NCBI RefSeq assembly: GCF_001039355.2 | Contig: NW_019774380.1 | Coordinates: forward strand, 367,986-431,985 | Source: Lingula anatina | Lineage: Eukaryota; Brachiopoda; Lingulata; Lingulida; Lingulidae | DNA length: 64,000 bases | Direction: 5' to 3' | Shown: one piece after another, positions 37,902-51,000 of the stretch | Numbering within the stretch: the stretch's first letter is position 1 | Layout: the number at the start of each line of letters is the position of its first letter | Notes under the pieces: generated by a model | Told to the model about the DNA's origin: nothing | What the model saw: only the letters and a program-made list of their open reading frames with translations | Database searches by the model: none | Translations under genes and position numbers: made by a program

Positions 37902-38050
37902 TCACACATTTCTGCTATAAAATGGAACTACATTTATTTTGACTCATTTCTTTCTTCATTTTCGCGTCTGCAGTATGAAACTTTAAAACAGTTAAACTGC
38001 CATTTATTTAAAAAGTCGCCACGATACATAAAGTAAATACCATAAATAAA
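37599..38050. repeat. Displaced MS4A-like gene fragment between two direct repeats
   Basis: 37704-37860 closely matches 33722-33872: the last codons of an MS4A-like exon (AGCTCCTATTGGACC), its GTAAGC donor and the following intron. It is bracketed by two direct copies of a roughly 105-bp sequence (TTCTTCATTTTCGCGTCTGC) at about 37602-37703 and 37949-38049. The fragment has no open reading frame of its own. Confidence 0.85.
37861..37898. repeat. (CT)n microsatellite
   Basis: About 19 CT units at the right edge of the displaced MS4A-like gene fragment, matching the array at 33873. Confidence 0.95.
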
Positions 38051-40213
38051 AGTATTCCTAAGTAAATCAAGTTTTTTTAACATTTAAAACAATATAATTA
38101 TAAGAGACCACAGTAAAATTCAACAACACCAAGTACGTAAATTATTGGTGCAGAATGCTCCTATAGGAGCAAATTGGTCAATATTGTCGCAATGGCAAAA
38201 ATGTAAAGAAGCCCCCAGATGAAAAATACATTTTTATGGGGCATTCTCTGCCTCTTACACACTTATTTCCCTTCTGTGCCTTAAATTACTCATTCGGATA
38301 TAATACAATCATAGCGTGACCCATGTCACTTGCTAGAAGCTGTAATTAGAGTCTTATTTAAGTTAGCACATATTTGTAACCCTTACATAAGTGTTCTGCT
38401 CGACCCTCGAGTACACGACACCGACCCTACTGTAAGGGAACAAGTTCACTTACTTAACGAAACGAAGCAAGGTCAGGTGTTTGAGACAAATGAACACCTG
38501 GCGACGGTGGCGCACCCTAGCGGTTGCGTGCGACGTCTGTCTGCACTGAAAAAATTAAGGAGTCTCACTTACTCAATCGAGTTTTCCTGGGGCAGGTGGT
38601 TCTTCGCTGATCTGGTTTTAGGTAAAATGTCGCGTTTAATCTTATCATGCATAGTATTCTTATTCATTTCTTTATTTTGGTGTGGTATTAGCAGTGTTTA
38701 TGTGACAGGCTACGTTTGCCATATTTTTTTTCTGTTAAGTAATATACGAGATTCATTTACAGTTGTACAGTGTAGGTTTGTACACAGTTTACATCAACGA
38801 GAGTGTAATTAGTCGGTTCGTTATAAAATATAAAAATGGCGTTTGAACTTACGGCACTTATTGCAAAATTAGTTACGTGCTGTTACTCAGGTTTGTAAAT
38901 TATTCACAGGGTGATAGCAAGTGCGCGGCAGCTCCCGTAGACAGTGTGTGAGACACCCGCCTGCGAGGGTCTTTTTTGCAGGACCGTACTGGTAAAGGAC
39001 CACTAGCTCGCGTCTTCCCTTGACCTCGACAGACGGTGGACAGTTTTTAAAATAAGGTATGTAAACTATTAAATGAAGTTGTAGTAATCCACTTGGTTCA
39101 GTATTATGTGCTCGGTATTAGGACGATGTTGATGCATGGTCGTAGGCGTAAGGGGAGGGGGAGGGGTGCTCACCCCCCCATCTCACCCCCTTCCCCACTT
39201 CTCTCAACCACATTAGTCATAATGGCATCGTGTAGCTCGACCAAAGAAAGGGATTTAAATAATATGTGTAGTTGAAAAAATCATCAGAATATTACGTCGT
39301 GGGTCGTGACCCCAGTCAATCGATGCCCTACTCAAATTCATAATAACATTTTTTTTCTATCCCTTTCTGTCCCCGTCTCTAATTGTTTCTTTTTTTCTGA
39401 ATGATGGTCCCCCCCCCCCCCCACCGCTTCCTACGCGACTGGTCACCTGGGGGTAGACTACCTTCTGATATCAGGGGCTTCTAATAGAGAATGCAGAGTT
39501 TAAGTATACTAATCTGATTAACTTGTAACTGACCGTGCACCCTGTGGTCCCGGGGGCAGGTGGGGACAAGGTTATGTCAGTTCAAATGAAAGGCTCTGTT
39601 CAAACCTGTGCTACACGTGCGCGTACACCCCTAGCCCCGGCCCTGTCCACATACTCCTAAGCTTTGTGTATGGTATTGTGCGAGTAGTTCAAGTACATTT
39701 CTTTCTTTGCATAGATCGAAGAATGTTTTTTTTTAAACAACTAATTGTATTGTGTTGTTGTTTTGTGTTGTTATAACTTATATATGCAACCCTTACATAC
39801 TCTGTTGCATAAACAAATCTTTACGCATAGGTAAACTAGAAACTGCATCAATTGTACTTAAAAAAAAAAAACGGAAATTCACGTGTCATTTAATGTGCGC
39901 CTAATACCTGTAAACCCTGCACTAAACGGACGCGGAACTGACGTTTGACCTGCGCGTCCTTGCTATTGTTCACCTTACACAAGCTCTGCTGAGGGCAAGC
40001 GTTCCTTACAAAACAATTCATTAATGCGCCTCCACTGTAAGGTTATCTTAGTGCATTGCATATATAGCTATTTATTGGGTTTCCTATAAAAATGCCATCA
40101 TTTTCAGCGGAAGTAAGCGATTTCTTCTGTCAGAAAAGTCTTACCACTGTTTTAACGTTTCTCCCTCCCTCCCCCCACTCCTTACGTACATCAGGATACA
40201 TGCACGTGTAAAC

Positions 40214-40367
40214 CTGAGCTCCGTAACTGGAAAGCATCGCGAATTGCGAATAGCGATATCACCTTTTATTTCGAGCCTATTGTATGGGGCGAGTAAATCC
40301 TGAGTTGTGGAATAGAGACGCTTGCGGTCGGTCGCAATTCGCGATGCTTTCGAGTTATGGGGCCCAG
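40214..40367. mobile_element. Short inverted-repeat element family B, copy 3 (inverted)
   Basis: About 154 bp with ends CTGAGCTCCGTAACTGGAAA and TTTCGAGTTATGGGGCCCAG. The body is in the opposite orientation to the copies at 5081 and 37365. Confidence 0.86.
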
Positions 40368-41457
40368 TTCGCCTCGGTTCTGTCACAGACGGCATTGCAG
40401 TAGATGAACACGCAGTTGACTCTTAGGTTGACAGACGACATTGTGATAGTTGAGAAGCCAGTCTTAGTTCACGCGCTAGACGAACCAACAGCCTACTCGT
40501 GAATCATCTTTTATCCTCAAAATTGGTCTTAAATGGCAGAACAAAAATTGGTCTATTTAGTTCTACATTAAATCTAGTGTCCCACTTGCATAAGCTATTA
40601 ACTTTCTTGTAATAAAACAGGTGTATTTCATCATATGATATATTTACATAGTTTGTGAGACAGGCCCGAACCGCAGGGGCGTTGTTATCAACGCTTTCAG
40701 TATTAATATAATGTTAAATCACAGTACGTTGATTTTACGTGAAAAATGTAGCTATCCGTATTCAATGGGGGCGGCCCAATCATCAGTGTGTATTTTTACC
40801 GGTGTTTTAAACACTTGGTTTTATCAAAGCAAATTGCCGTAGAATCTCGGGTTGAAGACTCACTTTGTTTATAGACTCTGTTTGTGAACCGAAATGTTCG
40901 CTAAAGGAGATGTTTTTTCCGATCGAAATGCAATCAATCCGTTCTCCAGCCCGGCACATATCAATTTCGCCTTGTTGGCAAGATAAGAAACACATACATC
41001 ATTACATCATTCACAAGTTTCTGTACTATTTCGCTCTCCGTTTCCACTCTAATGCATGTTAGCTTAGGCCTAAGCTTATAGAATTATACGCAAAAAAGGG
41101 AGGACAACAAACAAAGTTCAAGGATGCGTGCATGTGAATACTGCTCAATGCAAGCACGTGACCGCCCATGGCGAAATTCATTCGTTCCCAGTAGCATCGT
41201 TTGTGAACAGAGAGGGCGTTGGCAGGTTTTGTCGTCAGTACCAGTACAAGCGGCGGGATCATTCACGATCCAAGATCCGACTGTATCTATATTTTAAATG
41301 AAAGATTTATTAATACGTATTTAAATTGGACACCACATTAGACAATCTGTAATTTTTTTCAGTATTTTCAACTCTATAATGTACATTGTACAACCATAGC
41401 AAATTACTGGACTGAGGTTTATATTTTGGGTATTTTTTAGACTCCCAGACTAACACG

Positions 41458-44400
41458 ATGGACGGCGACGACGCCATCGCCATTGTGGGTATAGGATGTC
41501 GGTTCCCGGGGGCCAACAACATAGACGAGTTCTGGCAGGTGTTGGTCAATGGGGAAAACCACTTGATAGAGATCCCCGAGGACAGGTGGAACAGCGCCGC
41601 GTTCTACGACCCTGGGCGTGACACCCCTGGGAAATCTTACGTGAAGCAAGCGGCATTTGTTCAGCAGTGAGTATCTTTAACAGTAACATGAAAATGTATT
41701 TTGTATACTCAAATCAAATAAACAAACAAATATGTAGATAAGTAAATTTATATATCCATATATTATGGATGAATAAATAAAAATTCCCATTAAAATTTCT
41801 TCAAATTTTGAAGGTAAAATAATCACTAAGCTAGAAAATTGTGGGGAATGTTTATGTATCTAGATTTGAAAAAAAAACTCAAAATAATTTGAAAACAACT
41901 TTAAAAATTCCCGTCAAATAAATATCCTCGTAAGGACGAAACTGTTAAATTGTAAAACGATCTGTTAATTCCAGTATATATTCAAATTTTACAGTCACGA
42001 CGCCTGGGACAACCGCTTCTTCATGATCAACGATGCCGAGGCGGAGCGTATGGACCCCCAGCAGGCGATGGTGCTGGAATGTGTCTATATGGCCCTAGAG
42101 AATGCAGGAATCACTCGGGAGGACATATTTGGTAGCACTACGGGCGTATATCTTGGTGAGCATATTTGAATAAGCTGGTTGAAGAAAACTGAATAAAAAA
42201 ATTATAAAAAGCTTTTTAAAATACAATTTAAATACATGTCAAGGTAGAATGATTGTAAGAAATGAACCGATTACATCGATCACAACATTATAGCATTTGG
42301 ATCTTTATTTAAAAAACCTACGTACTATTGTTACTTATAGTAAACTTAAAATATGCTTCTTAAATGGTTCAACTATAAATAATCAAGAGGAACACTTATT
42401 TTCTTTAACTGTAAAAAGTGTCGTAAATTAAGGTTCCTTTTAACTAGCCTTGTATATGTATACAAGTTTACATATGCAATTTAAATCAACGACTTTTAAG
42501 TCGTTAATAAAACAATGATTTATGAGGGATTAAATCCCCTGACCATAAACTTCTAACTCGACAATGGATGAAATATATATTTCCATACTCCAGGCATCAT
42601 GAACAGCGACTACAGCGCCCTTGTGAACGCGGACCTGGTAGAGATAAACCACCACGCCCCTACGGGCAGTTCCAACAGCATTGCCGCCAATCGTGTGTCC
42701 TTCACCTTCAACCTCCAGGGGCCGTCGCTGTGTGTGGACACGGCCTGTTCCTCGGCTATGGTCGCACTGCATCTGGCCGCGCAAGCTCTGAGAACAGGTA
42801 AGCAGCATTAGTTTTTTTTTTTTTTTTTACAAGGTATTGCTATAGTATTTTAAGGGGAACTTCGATTTTGCGGAATTGGAGTCTTCCTCTGCTAGGTCAT
42901 GCGGCATCAGATCGCTCAATTGTTTAGAAGATAAAAGAAAAGAATGTCTATAGTGGCTTGTGTCAGTGGCATTTCTTTACATTTGACAAGGTTTTTATTT
43001 ATTTATTTTTTACATTCAAAGACCTCTGAGTTGATAGCGAAAAACTCTACAGAACGCACGTTACAGAGTTTTGCGTTGTCGAAAAGAAAAATGACCTGTT
43101 TCAATTTTATTTATCACTCAGTAAATACTAGAAAGCTATACCCTGTAATTAGGTGATTTGCCATTTTTCGTTTTACTGTCATTTTCATCACAAATTAATG
43201 CCTTTCCAACCCTCCCCCCTCTTCTCATGCAGGTGAGTGTACAACGGCAATAGCAGGAGGCTGTAACCTCATTATGACGCCGGAAAACTTCGTTCCCCTG
43301 TGTCGTGCCAAAATGATGTCGGCCAAAGGACAATGCCAGGCTTTCTGCGCAGACGCGGATGGGTACGCTAGAGGAGAAGGCTGCGGCATGGTTATCATGA
43401 AGAGACTAAAAGATGTGAGTTTTACAAACAACAACAACAAAAAATGAATGTAATTTGCGTTTTTCTGTGCCTATAGTACCACAGTGATTAGCATACCGAT
43501 ATATGTGTTTGAAAATGGTTTTTCAGGTATATAGTACTTAAGCATTCCTTTAATCATTTATTCATAACATGGTTTTTCGGTCCATGGTATTTAAACAAAT
43601 ATACATGCACACACATAACCCACAAATGGTCTGAATTACATAAAGTAGGTATATCACTGTGTATATCATAGTCCAATACAAGAAGCACCTTTTCATATAA
43701 GACGCAGGTACATGTACGTGTAGCAGTACTTATTTAAATATATTGTTAGTTTGCAGTGTGAAAAAACCATGCACCCTGGTGTATTGTGAAAATTATTAAA
43801 AATTAAATTCACTTGGTCACTTTGTTTTGCATGACTGCGGTGATAAAAACATTTATTTTAATTCAAATGTCTGACGCATTCAATTTATATATAATTAAAG
43901 GCAAGCTTTGAAGTACAGTCAAATTCAACATTTACTTTCACTCGACCCATTTATCGTTTACAGGCCCTCAAAATTATTAACATAAAGAAACACTTTTCTT
44001 TTCAATGTCTCGAAAATGTGCGATAAATGAATTTCAGGCTCTCCACGATCACGACCACATATGGGCTGTTGTAGGGACGGCACTGAACCAGGACGGTCAC
44101 ACAGCCGTGCCGATATCAGCGCCATCTGCCAGCCAGCAAGAGACACTACTGAAACACATCTATTGCAAGTACCAAGTGGACCCTGCTGAGCTGCAGTATG
44201 CCGAGGCGCATGGTAAGTCTACACATGTGCATGAATACATACGCATGGAATAAACCCACGTTGCATGCAGTCATCAGCTTTAAGCAACACACACACACTA
44301 ACGCAAACACATGCGTGTGGCTTGCACACATAGGGGGCCTACATGTACACGCGCACGTGTGCATGCACTCACACACACACGCACACACACACACACACAC

Positions 44401-45040
44401 ATAAGAAAGAGAGAGTAAGCGACGTAAACTAACACGATCCTTGCAGCCTACTGACTCAAAAAAGCTTGTTTACAAACATCTCGACGCTTTTCTTGTCGTT
44501 ATATTCGTCAAGTGAGATATGCCATATCTTTTTGTTTTTTAACAACTTTATGAAACACAGGCAAATAGAAATGCAAAATAATCAGGAAAGGGCGAAACGC
44601 ACATTTTGTGTTTTTATTAGAATTTGTTGGCATAAACTAATTCTATTCCAGGCACAGGGACACCAATAGGAGATCCCATCGAAGTCAACGCTCTGGGTAA
44701 GGTGCTGGGTAAATCACGCAAGGAGGACGACCTCCCGCTCTTCGTCGGGTCCGTCAAAACCAACATCGGCCATCTTGAATCCGCTGCCGGGTGCGCTGGG
44801 TTGATCAAAGTCCTCTTGATGATGAGGGCAGGGAAGATTGCACCGTCTCTTCATTACACTCCAGAGAGGGGCAACCCCAAGATCAATTTCGATGAGATTC
44901 GCATGAAAGTCCCAACTGAGGTCACAGACTGGCCCCCCTCTCCCAAAGGTTACCGCATGTGTTGTGTGAATTCTTTTGGTTTTGGAGGGACGAACGGCCA
45001 TGCTATCGTGCGTGAGCATTTGAACGAGAAACCAGAGCAT
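41458..45040 (+). other. PKS ketosynthase domain
   Basis: Residues 1-440, spread over six exons. [13 protein letters not shown] opens the domain. VDTACSSA holds the nucleophile Cys175 (codon at 42746). [12 protein letters not shown] holds His310, and [14 protein letters not shown] holds Lys346 and His351. All residues needed for decarboxylative condensation are present, and [11 protein letters not shown] closes the domain. Confidence 0.95.
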
Positions 45041-48000
45041 GGCGACGACCAGACCTACATTGTTGCCGTCTCGGGGACCAGCGAGGGTTCAACCCAAGGG
45101 ACGCTCACGCACCTGGTTGAGCGGCTTCGCACAGGGCAGTATACTTTAAACGAAGTCGCTTACACTTCCACTTGCCGTAGAACACACTACAATTTCAGAG
45201 TAGCAAAAGCGTCCTCTTCTATGGAAGATATGATAGAGAAGCTTGAGGCAGCATCCAATTACCCACCAAGCAGCCCCACGGTAGACGGGAATGATAAGAA
45301 AATAATCTTCGTGTTCTGCGGCATGGGGACTCACTGGGAAGGGATGTGTCTCGACCTGTATGCAAAGGAACCAATATTCCGCCAAAAGATGGACGAAATC
45401 GATCAATATCTGTTTGAATTATCAGGGTGGTCTGTTATGCAGAAATTCAGAGACCATGAAGGATTTGACCAGCCAGACATTGCCCAACCGATGATATTTG
45501 CCTGCCAGGTAGCCCAGGCAGAACTGTGGATGCATTGGGGAATAAAGCCAGCTGCCATTGTGGGGCATTCAGTCGGTGAGGTTGCGGCAGCTTGCGTGGC
45601 CGGTGCCCTTCCAATAAAAGAAGCAGTAACGGTCATATATCATCGCGGGCGCCTGCAGAAGATGGTCACTGGGGGCAAGATGTTAGTCGCTGGGAAAATC
45701 CCTGTTGAAGAAGTGGAAGAGCTGTGCAAGAAGTACCCAGGACAGGTCAACATCGCAGCATACAACAGCGCTACTTCGTGTACAGTTTCCGGAGACGATG
45801 ACGCCATAGATGAATTACACAGGGAATTACAATCTAAGAGTGCTGAGAGAAGTGAGAAGCTTTTCCTTCGTGAGCTTAAGGTGTCTTCTGCATTTCACAG
45901 CCACCACATGGAGCCCATTGTAGCACCCCTAATAGAGGCGCTGGCGGAGATAAAAGGGAGTGATATCAAGATACCTATTGCCTCCACAGTCACTGGAGAT
46001 ATGGGGTCGGAAAGGGACTTTGTCACAGGAGACTACTGGTCCCGCAACGTTCGCCAAGCTGTGATGTTTCAACAAGCCATTGAGAAAGTGGTCAGCGAAA
46101 CAGACACCAACGTCTTCATTGAGATCGGCCCCAGGCCAGCTCTCCGTGCTAACATAGCCGAGACAGCAGGGAGCGCCGCCCACGTGTCGTTTCCAACAAC
46201 TAAACCGAAAAACGAGCACCCATGCATGCTGGAAACCCTGTGCCAACTCTACCAAACTGGAGTCGACCCTAGCTGGAGTTCTTATTATAAAGGCCTAGAA
46301 GTCCCACCTGCCGACGTCCCCAAATATCATTTCAACCGCTCCAAGACCTTGTTCATCCCTGAGAAGGCAAGGCTGAACCTTCAAGGTGGTGGAACGGGAG
46401 GTGGGACTCACCCCTTCCTAGGGTCTCTCCCAGGGACAGACACAGAGTTCAAGGTTGTCATCAGCAAAGAAACGACTCCCTTCTTGTATGACCATACCGT
46501 CGGCGGGACAATCGTCGTACCAGGGGTGTTCCACATTGAAGTGGGGTATGCTGCTTATATGACGATGACACAGTTTCGTTTTCCTACCGATCACATACGC
46601 CTCAGTGTGGAGTTCGTCTCCCCCATTGTTTTGACGTCTGATGACCCAGTTAACCTGAGGGTTGTTTTGGAAGTAGTCAAGCCCGAAGGTCAACCACAAG
46701 ACGGACAGATCATCGAACAATACAAGTACAAGGTAACATCAAGAAACGGCCACGCGGTTCACGCGACCGGCACCATCACGGTAAACGAATACACAGAGGT
46801 ACTCAAGAAGATAGACATGGACGGCGTAAGAGAGAGGTGCCTGGTTAAAACTACGTCACAAGACATCTACGGGATGCTGTCCGACTATGGGTTCGACTAT
46901 GGTCCGTCGTTTAGAGGCCTGGGGTCCGGAGTGAGGAATACTGAAGAATACCTAGCCAAGATACGCATCCCGGATGTTTTGCTTGAGGACGTATACACCA
47001 CTATCATGCACCCAGCACTGATTGATATCATGCAGCAGGCAGGGGGTATGCTCGCCGCCATGGAGAAAGATAGGGCACTGGCCGAAGCAGACACCAGTGA
47101 CACAGGTAACCAGGAAGAGTACGGTCAAGTCTTGCCACGTGGTTTGGGCAGCATCATTGTCCGCCATCCCCCTAAGAGAGAGTGTTGGGCCTACGTCAGG
47201 AAACTGTACTTCACTAGGGAGGAGGTGAAATACAATGTGTGCATGGTTGATGACAATGGAGACGTTCTGGTTGAGATCCGCAATTCTGTTGCTAAAGCTG
47301 TCACACAGTATAAATCTGTAGAAGACGTCTTGACCTATACAGAAAAATGGAGGCATTTTTCTTTGGCTGAAGATAAAAAGATGAACAGTAGTGATGAGTC
47401 GCTCAATGATGTGGATGTTGAAGCTGATCCTGGAATGGAGAGACAAGACAGTCGTAGCAGCGATAGCAATGTTTCTCTGTCACCTGTCGCCAGACCAAAA
47501 GCCCTCGTCTTCTGTGACAAAGAAAATGCATGGCAAGCCATTAAAGATCATGTTGCCACTGATTCAATATTTTTTCAGCCGGATAGTTGCCCTGCTGCAG
47601 TACTTCTTCATGATGAGGAAACCATGGCAAAACTCCTGAAAGAGAGAGTCTCTGATGATGCACTTTCAACTGTAGAAGTAATCATACACATGTGGAGCTA
47701 TCAAAACCATCAACTCAGTTTTTCTCCTGAGGTCATCGACTTTGCGATACAGTACGGCTCAGCAAGCTTGCGTCAGCTTGTGAAAGCGCTTGTGACGTCA
47801 GAGATGAACATCCCCATCTTGGTTCTCACGCAAGGGACTCAGATTATGAATGCTGTCAATGGAATTCCGTCTGAGCTAAAAAAATTCGAAAACAGTATAC
47901 CAAATCCGATTGGTTCACAGGTAAGGGGCTTCACACGCTGCCTGTTAAAGGAGTTTACGTATAATCACATCAAAGTTATAGACCTTCTCCATGGTAATGA

Positions 48001-51000
48001 AACTGAGATCAGCAAATTCGGCAGCGCCTTGAATAAAATCCTCCAAGAAAATGTCTGCGAGATGATGATCTCTGACAAAAGTATCTACTGGAATGAATTT
48101 GTCCAACACAGTGATGACAAAAACGCAGTCCACCGACGAGAGAACATTGTCTACCCAGGGTGTGAAGTCAGACTTGTGTCTGCAAGCAACAATGCTTATC
48201 GAAACCTGCACTGTCGCTATGACACTAAACAACACACAGAGAAAATCCCAGCATCAGGGATGGTGAAATTGACAGTTGATACCGCACTCATTCACCCCGA
48301 GCCATTCTTTCCTGTTACCATAGACGGCATGACAAACAAAGAAAAAGTCTGGTCCAAGGATGACATCGAAGGCCATGACGTCATTTCCCTTAGTATGACT
48401 GGCGAAGTCCAAGCTATAGGAAACCAGAAGAAATCCAAATTCCAAGTGAGCGAATCCGTAGTTACACTGTACCCAACATCGGTTCATTCCTCTGTGATTG
48501 TACCTGAATGGTGTCTTCTGAAGCTTCCTCCATACAAGGAACACTTGAAGCATTTTCTGCCTCAAATCATGATCAGTTGGTACATATTAAAGAAGATCCG
48601 ACTGCACAAGAGACCAGTAACTGTGATAAGTAGGTCAACCCAATCCATGATGACTCACACTGTATGCATGATGGGCAGCGCAGAACACCGACCCACTTTT
48701 ATCCTGCATCCATCCGACCTTACAGAGACAAAGATTGCTGACCCAGAGCCTTTTATCGTTCTTCTCACAGCATTGGATATCAGAGAAACAGAGGCCTTGT
48801 CCCGAGCAATCCAAGGTTCTGCCACGATTGTAATTTTACAAGAGTGGGCCAAGCCCGGATACAAGCTGGATTTGAGTCATGCTGTCCCTGAAGCCATAGT
48901 ACACTCAGTCAGTCTCAGAGAGTTTTTCACCCCCGTTAACCTAAAACAGCACCACGATAAGTTTGCAAAGTGGCTTGAAAAGACAACCAAATTATCGAAG
49001 CTTGGGTTCAAAGTAGAACCATTGGGATTATCAGCCAAGGAAGTGCGATCAACTTCCAAAACACCCAGTCACAATTTGACTTGTGATTCCAAGACAGTGT
49101 GTGTCTTCTCCATACGAAAGGATGGTGTCCAAGTACCCCTTCCTGTCCAAACAGGGAAAGGCGAACTTTTCCGACCAGATTGCAGTTACATGGTGATAGG
49201 TGGTCTCACTGGTCTAGGGTGGGAAATAGTTCGCTTTATGGCCGAGAGAGGTGCTGGATACATCCTGCCAGTATCAAGACGACAGCCATCAGAGGAAATG
49301 GTCTATGAGATAAGCGAACTTGAAGACACATATAATTCCAAAGTTGTGTGTCTGCAAGCAGATGTCAGTGATATGACGTCACTACGTAACGCCTTCAACG
49401 ATATGGCTACAAAACTTCCAGGAGTTCATCTGAAGGGAGTCTTCCATGGAGGCGCAGTATTGGACGATGGGCTGTTGGTGAAAATGACCCAGGAGCAGTT
49501 TCAGAGAGTCACCAACCCAAAGATTGTAGGTACATTAAACCTACATGTACTCACGAAGGACATGGACTTGGATTACTTTGTTATGCACTCGTCTACAGCG
49601 TCATCCTTGGGTAATGCTGGGCAGACAAATTATGCAGCAGGGAACTCATTCATGGACACGTTTGCTCACTACCGCCGGCAACTCAACCTGGCAGGCCAAA
49701 CCATCAACTGGACAGCTCTAAGCATTGGCATGCTTAAGGATAACGAGGCCCTCAGGAAGAAATTGGCCAACCAAGGCTGGCCAGCCCTGGATGTGCCTGA
49801 CATCCTACGTTGCTTTGAACACTGTCTGTGTACCAATCACACCCAAATTACCTTTGGCGAATTTAACTGGAAACGGATAACCCAGGATCTCATGAAAGGG
49901 GACTTCAGTCACATACGCAGCCGCTTCAAGACTCTGATTGCTTTGAATTATGTGGAAAGAAGCGGTGCTGAAGGAGGACGTGGACAGTTACTCCAAATCA
50001 ACATAGACGAGTTACTGAAGATGGCCCCAGAGAAGAGACAGCCAATTATATTCAAGTACCTTAAACTGCTACTAAGTGAAATCTTCAGCATGGAGCCATC
50101 ATTCGTGAAGGATGATTCCGTACTGATGGAGCTTGGTATGGACTCCATGTTGGCTATGACCCTTATCAGCAAGCTCAACGAAGATCTCAAAGTCAAGGTC
50201 CCTGTTGTGATCATTATAGGTCAGGACACCACCCCACTTACTCTCACCAACTACCTCAACGAGCATCTTGGTGCTGGTGAGGCCGAAGACAGTGGAGAGG
50301 TTGAGCTAACCGAAAAGTCCTTTGATGACCAGATCCCATCCATCTGCCCTACTGAGTACACTTACTGGATGAAGTACCTAGAGGACCCTTCAGATTATTC
50401 CGTGTTGAATGTCGTGGGTTTTAGGAACACAATGCGTATCTGGGACTTGTATTTCATGAGAGAGGTTCTTGATGATATGCACAAGCGCCTCCCGGCTCTC
50501 AGAACCACGTACCGGTCCAATGATCGTGCCAGGTATGGGGTGGAGGCCGTGACCCATGATGCAAAGACATTCAAGCCACCATACTTCATGTATGAAGTCA
50601 ACAACGTTTATGAATGCGAAGCTCGTCTGGCAGAGTGTATAAAGACCCCATGGAACTTTGAGAAAGAATCTGGTCTGAGGGTTGTCATAATGAAGAAACG
50701 AATTGATGTCAAGTACTTTGCTTTCATTTTCCACCACATGGTATTTGATATGACAGCCATCAATGCCGTTCTCAACGAATTTCCAACTGTCACCGTGGCA
50801 AAAATGGAGGCGAAGAAATCACCGCGGCCCTCTTTAACCTCATCGGGTCATCAGGTGGCGCTGGCGATGGATAGTTTGTTGGCAAGACAATCAAAAACCT
50901 TGTCGGCGTTTTGGAAAGGTTTGTGTCCTGAGGACGTACCGCTGAGAGTCAGGTTACCAAGCAGCCTTCCACCAACGGACCACATTTCTAAACATGGGTC

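Larger units (their letters stand above)
34147..41440. other. Repeat-rich intergenic region
   Basis: 7.3 kb between the MS4A-like gene and the PKS. A probable 3' UTR of the former could end at the AATAAA at about 35480. It holds family B elements at 37365 and 40214, a repeat E copy at 36236, a tandem duplication of about 0.4 kb at 36330-37095, a displaced fragment of the MS4A-like gene at 37704-37860, and several microsatellites. A C run sits at 39410-39421. No gene recognised. A 160-codon open frame at 38330 begins at a TTG and resembles nothing I know. Confidence 0.6.

Noticed and set aside
38330-38812. 160-codon open frame as a gene
   Set aside because: It starts at TTG, not ATG, shows no domain or signal I recognise and lies in repeat-rich DNA.
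44702-44704. PKS body starting as a separate protein near 44702
   Set aside because: The codon is GTG within the KS, and upstream exons supply the catalytic Cys175 and His310 in continuous phase.
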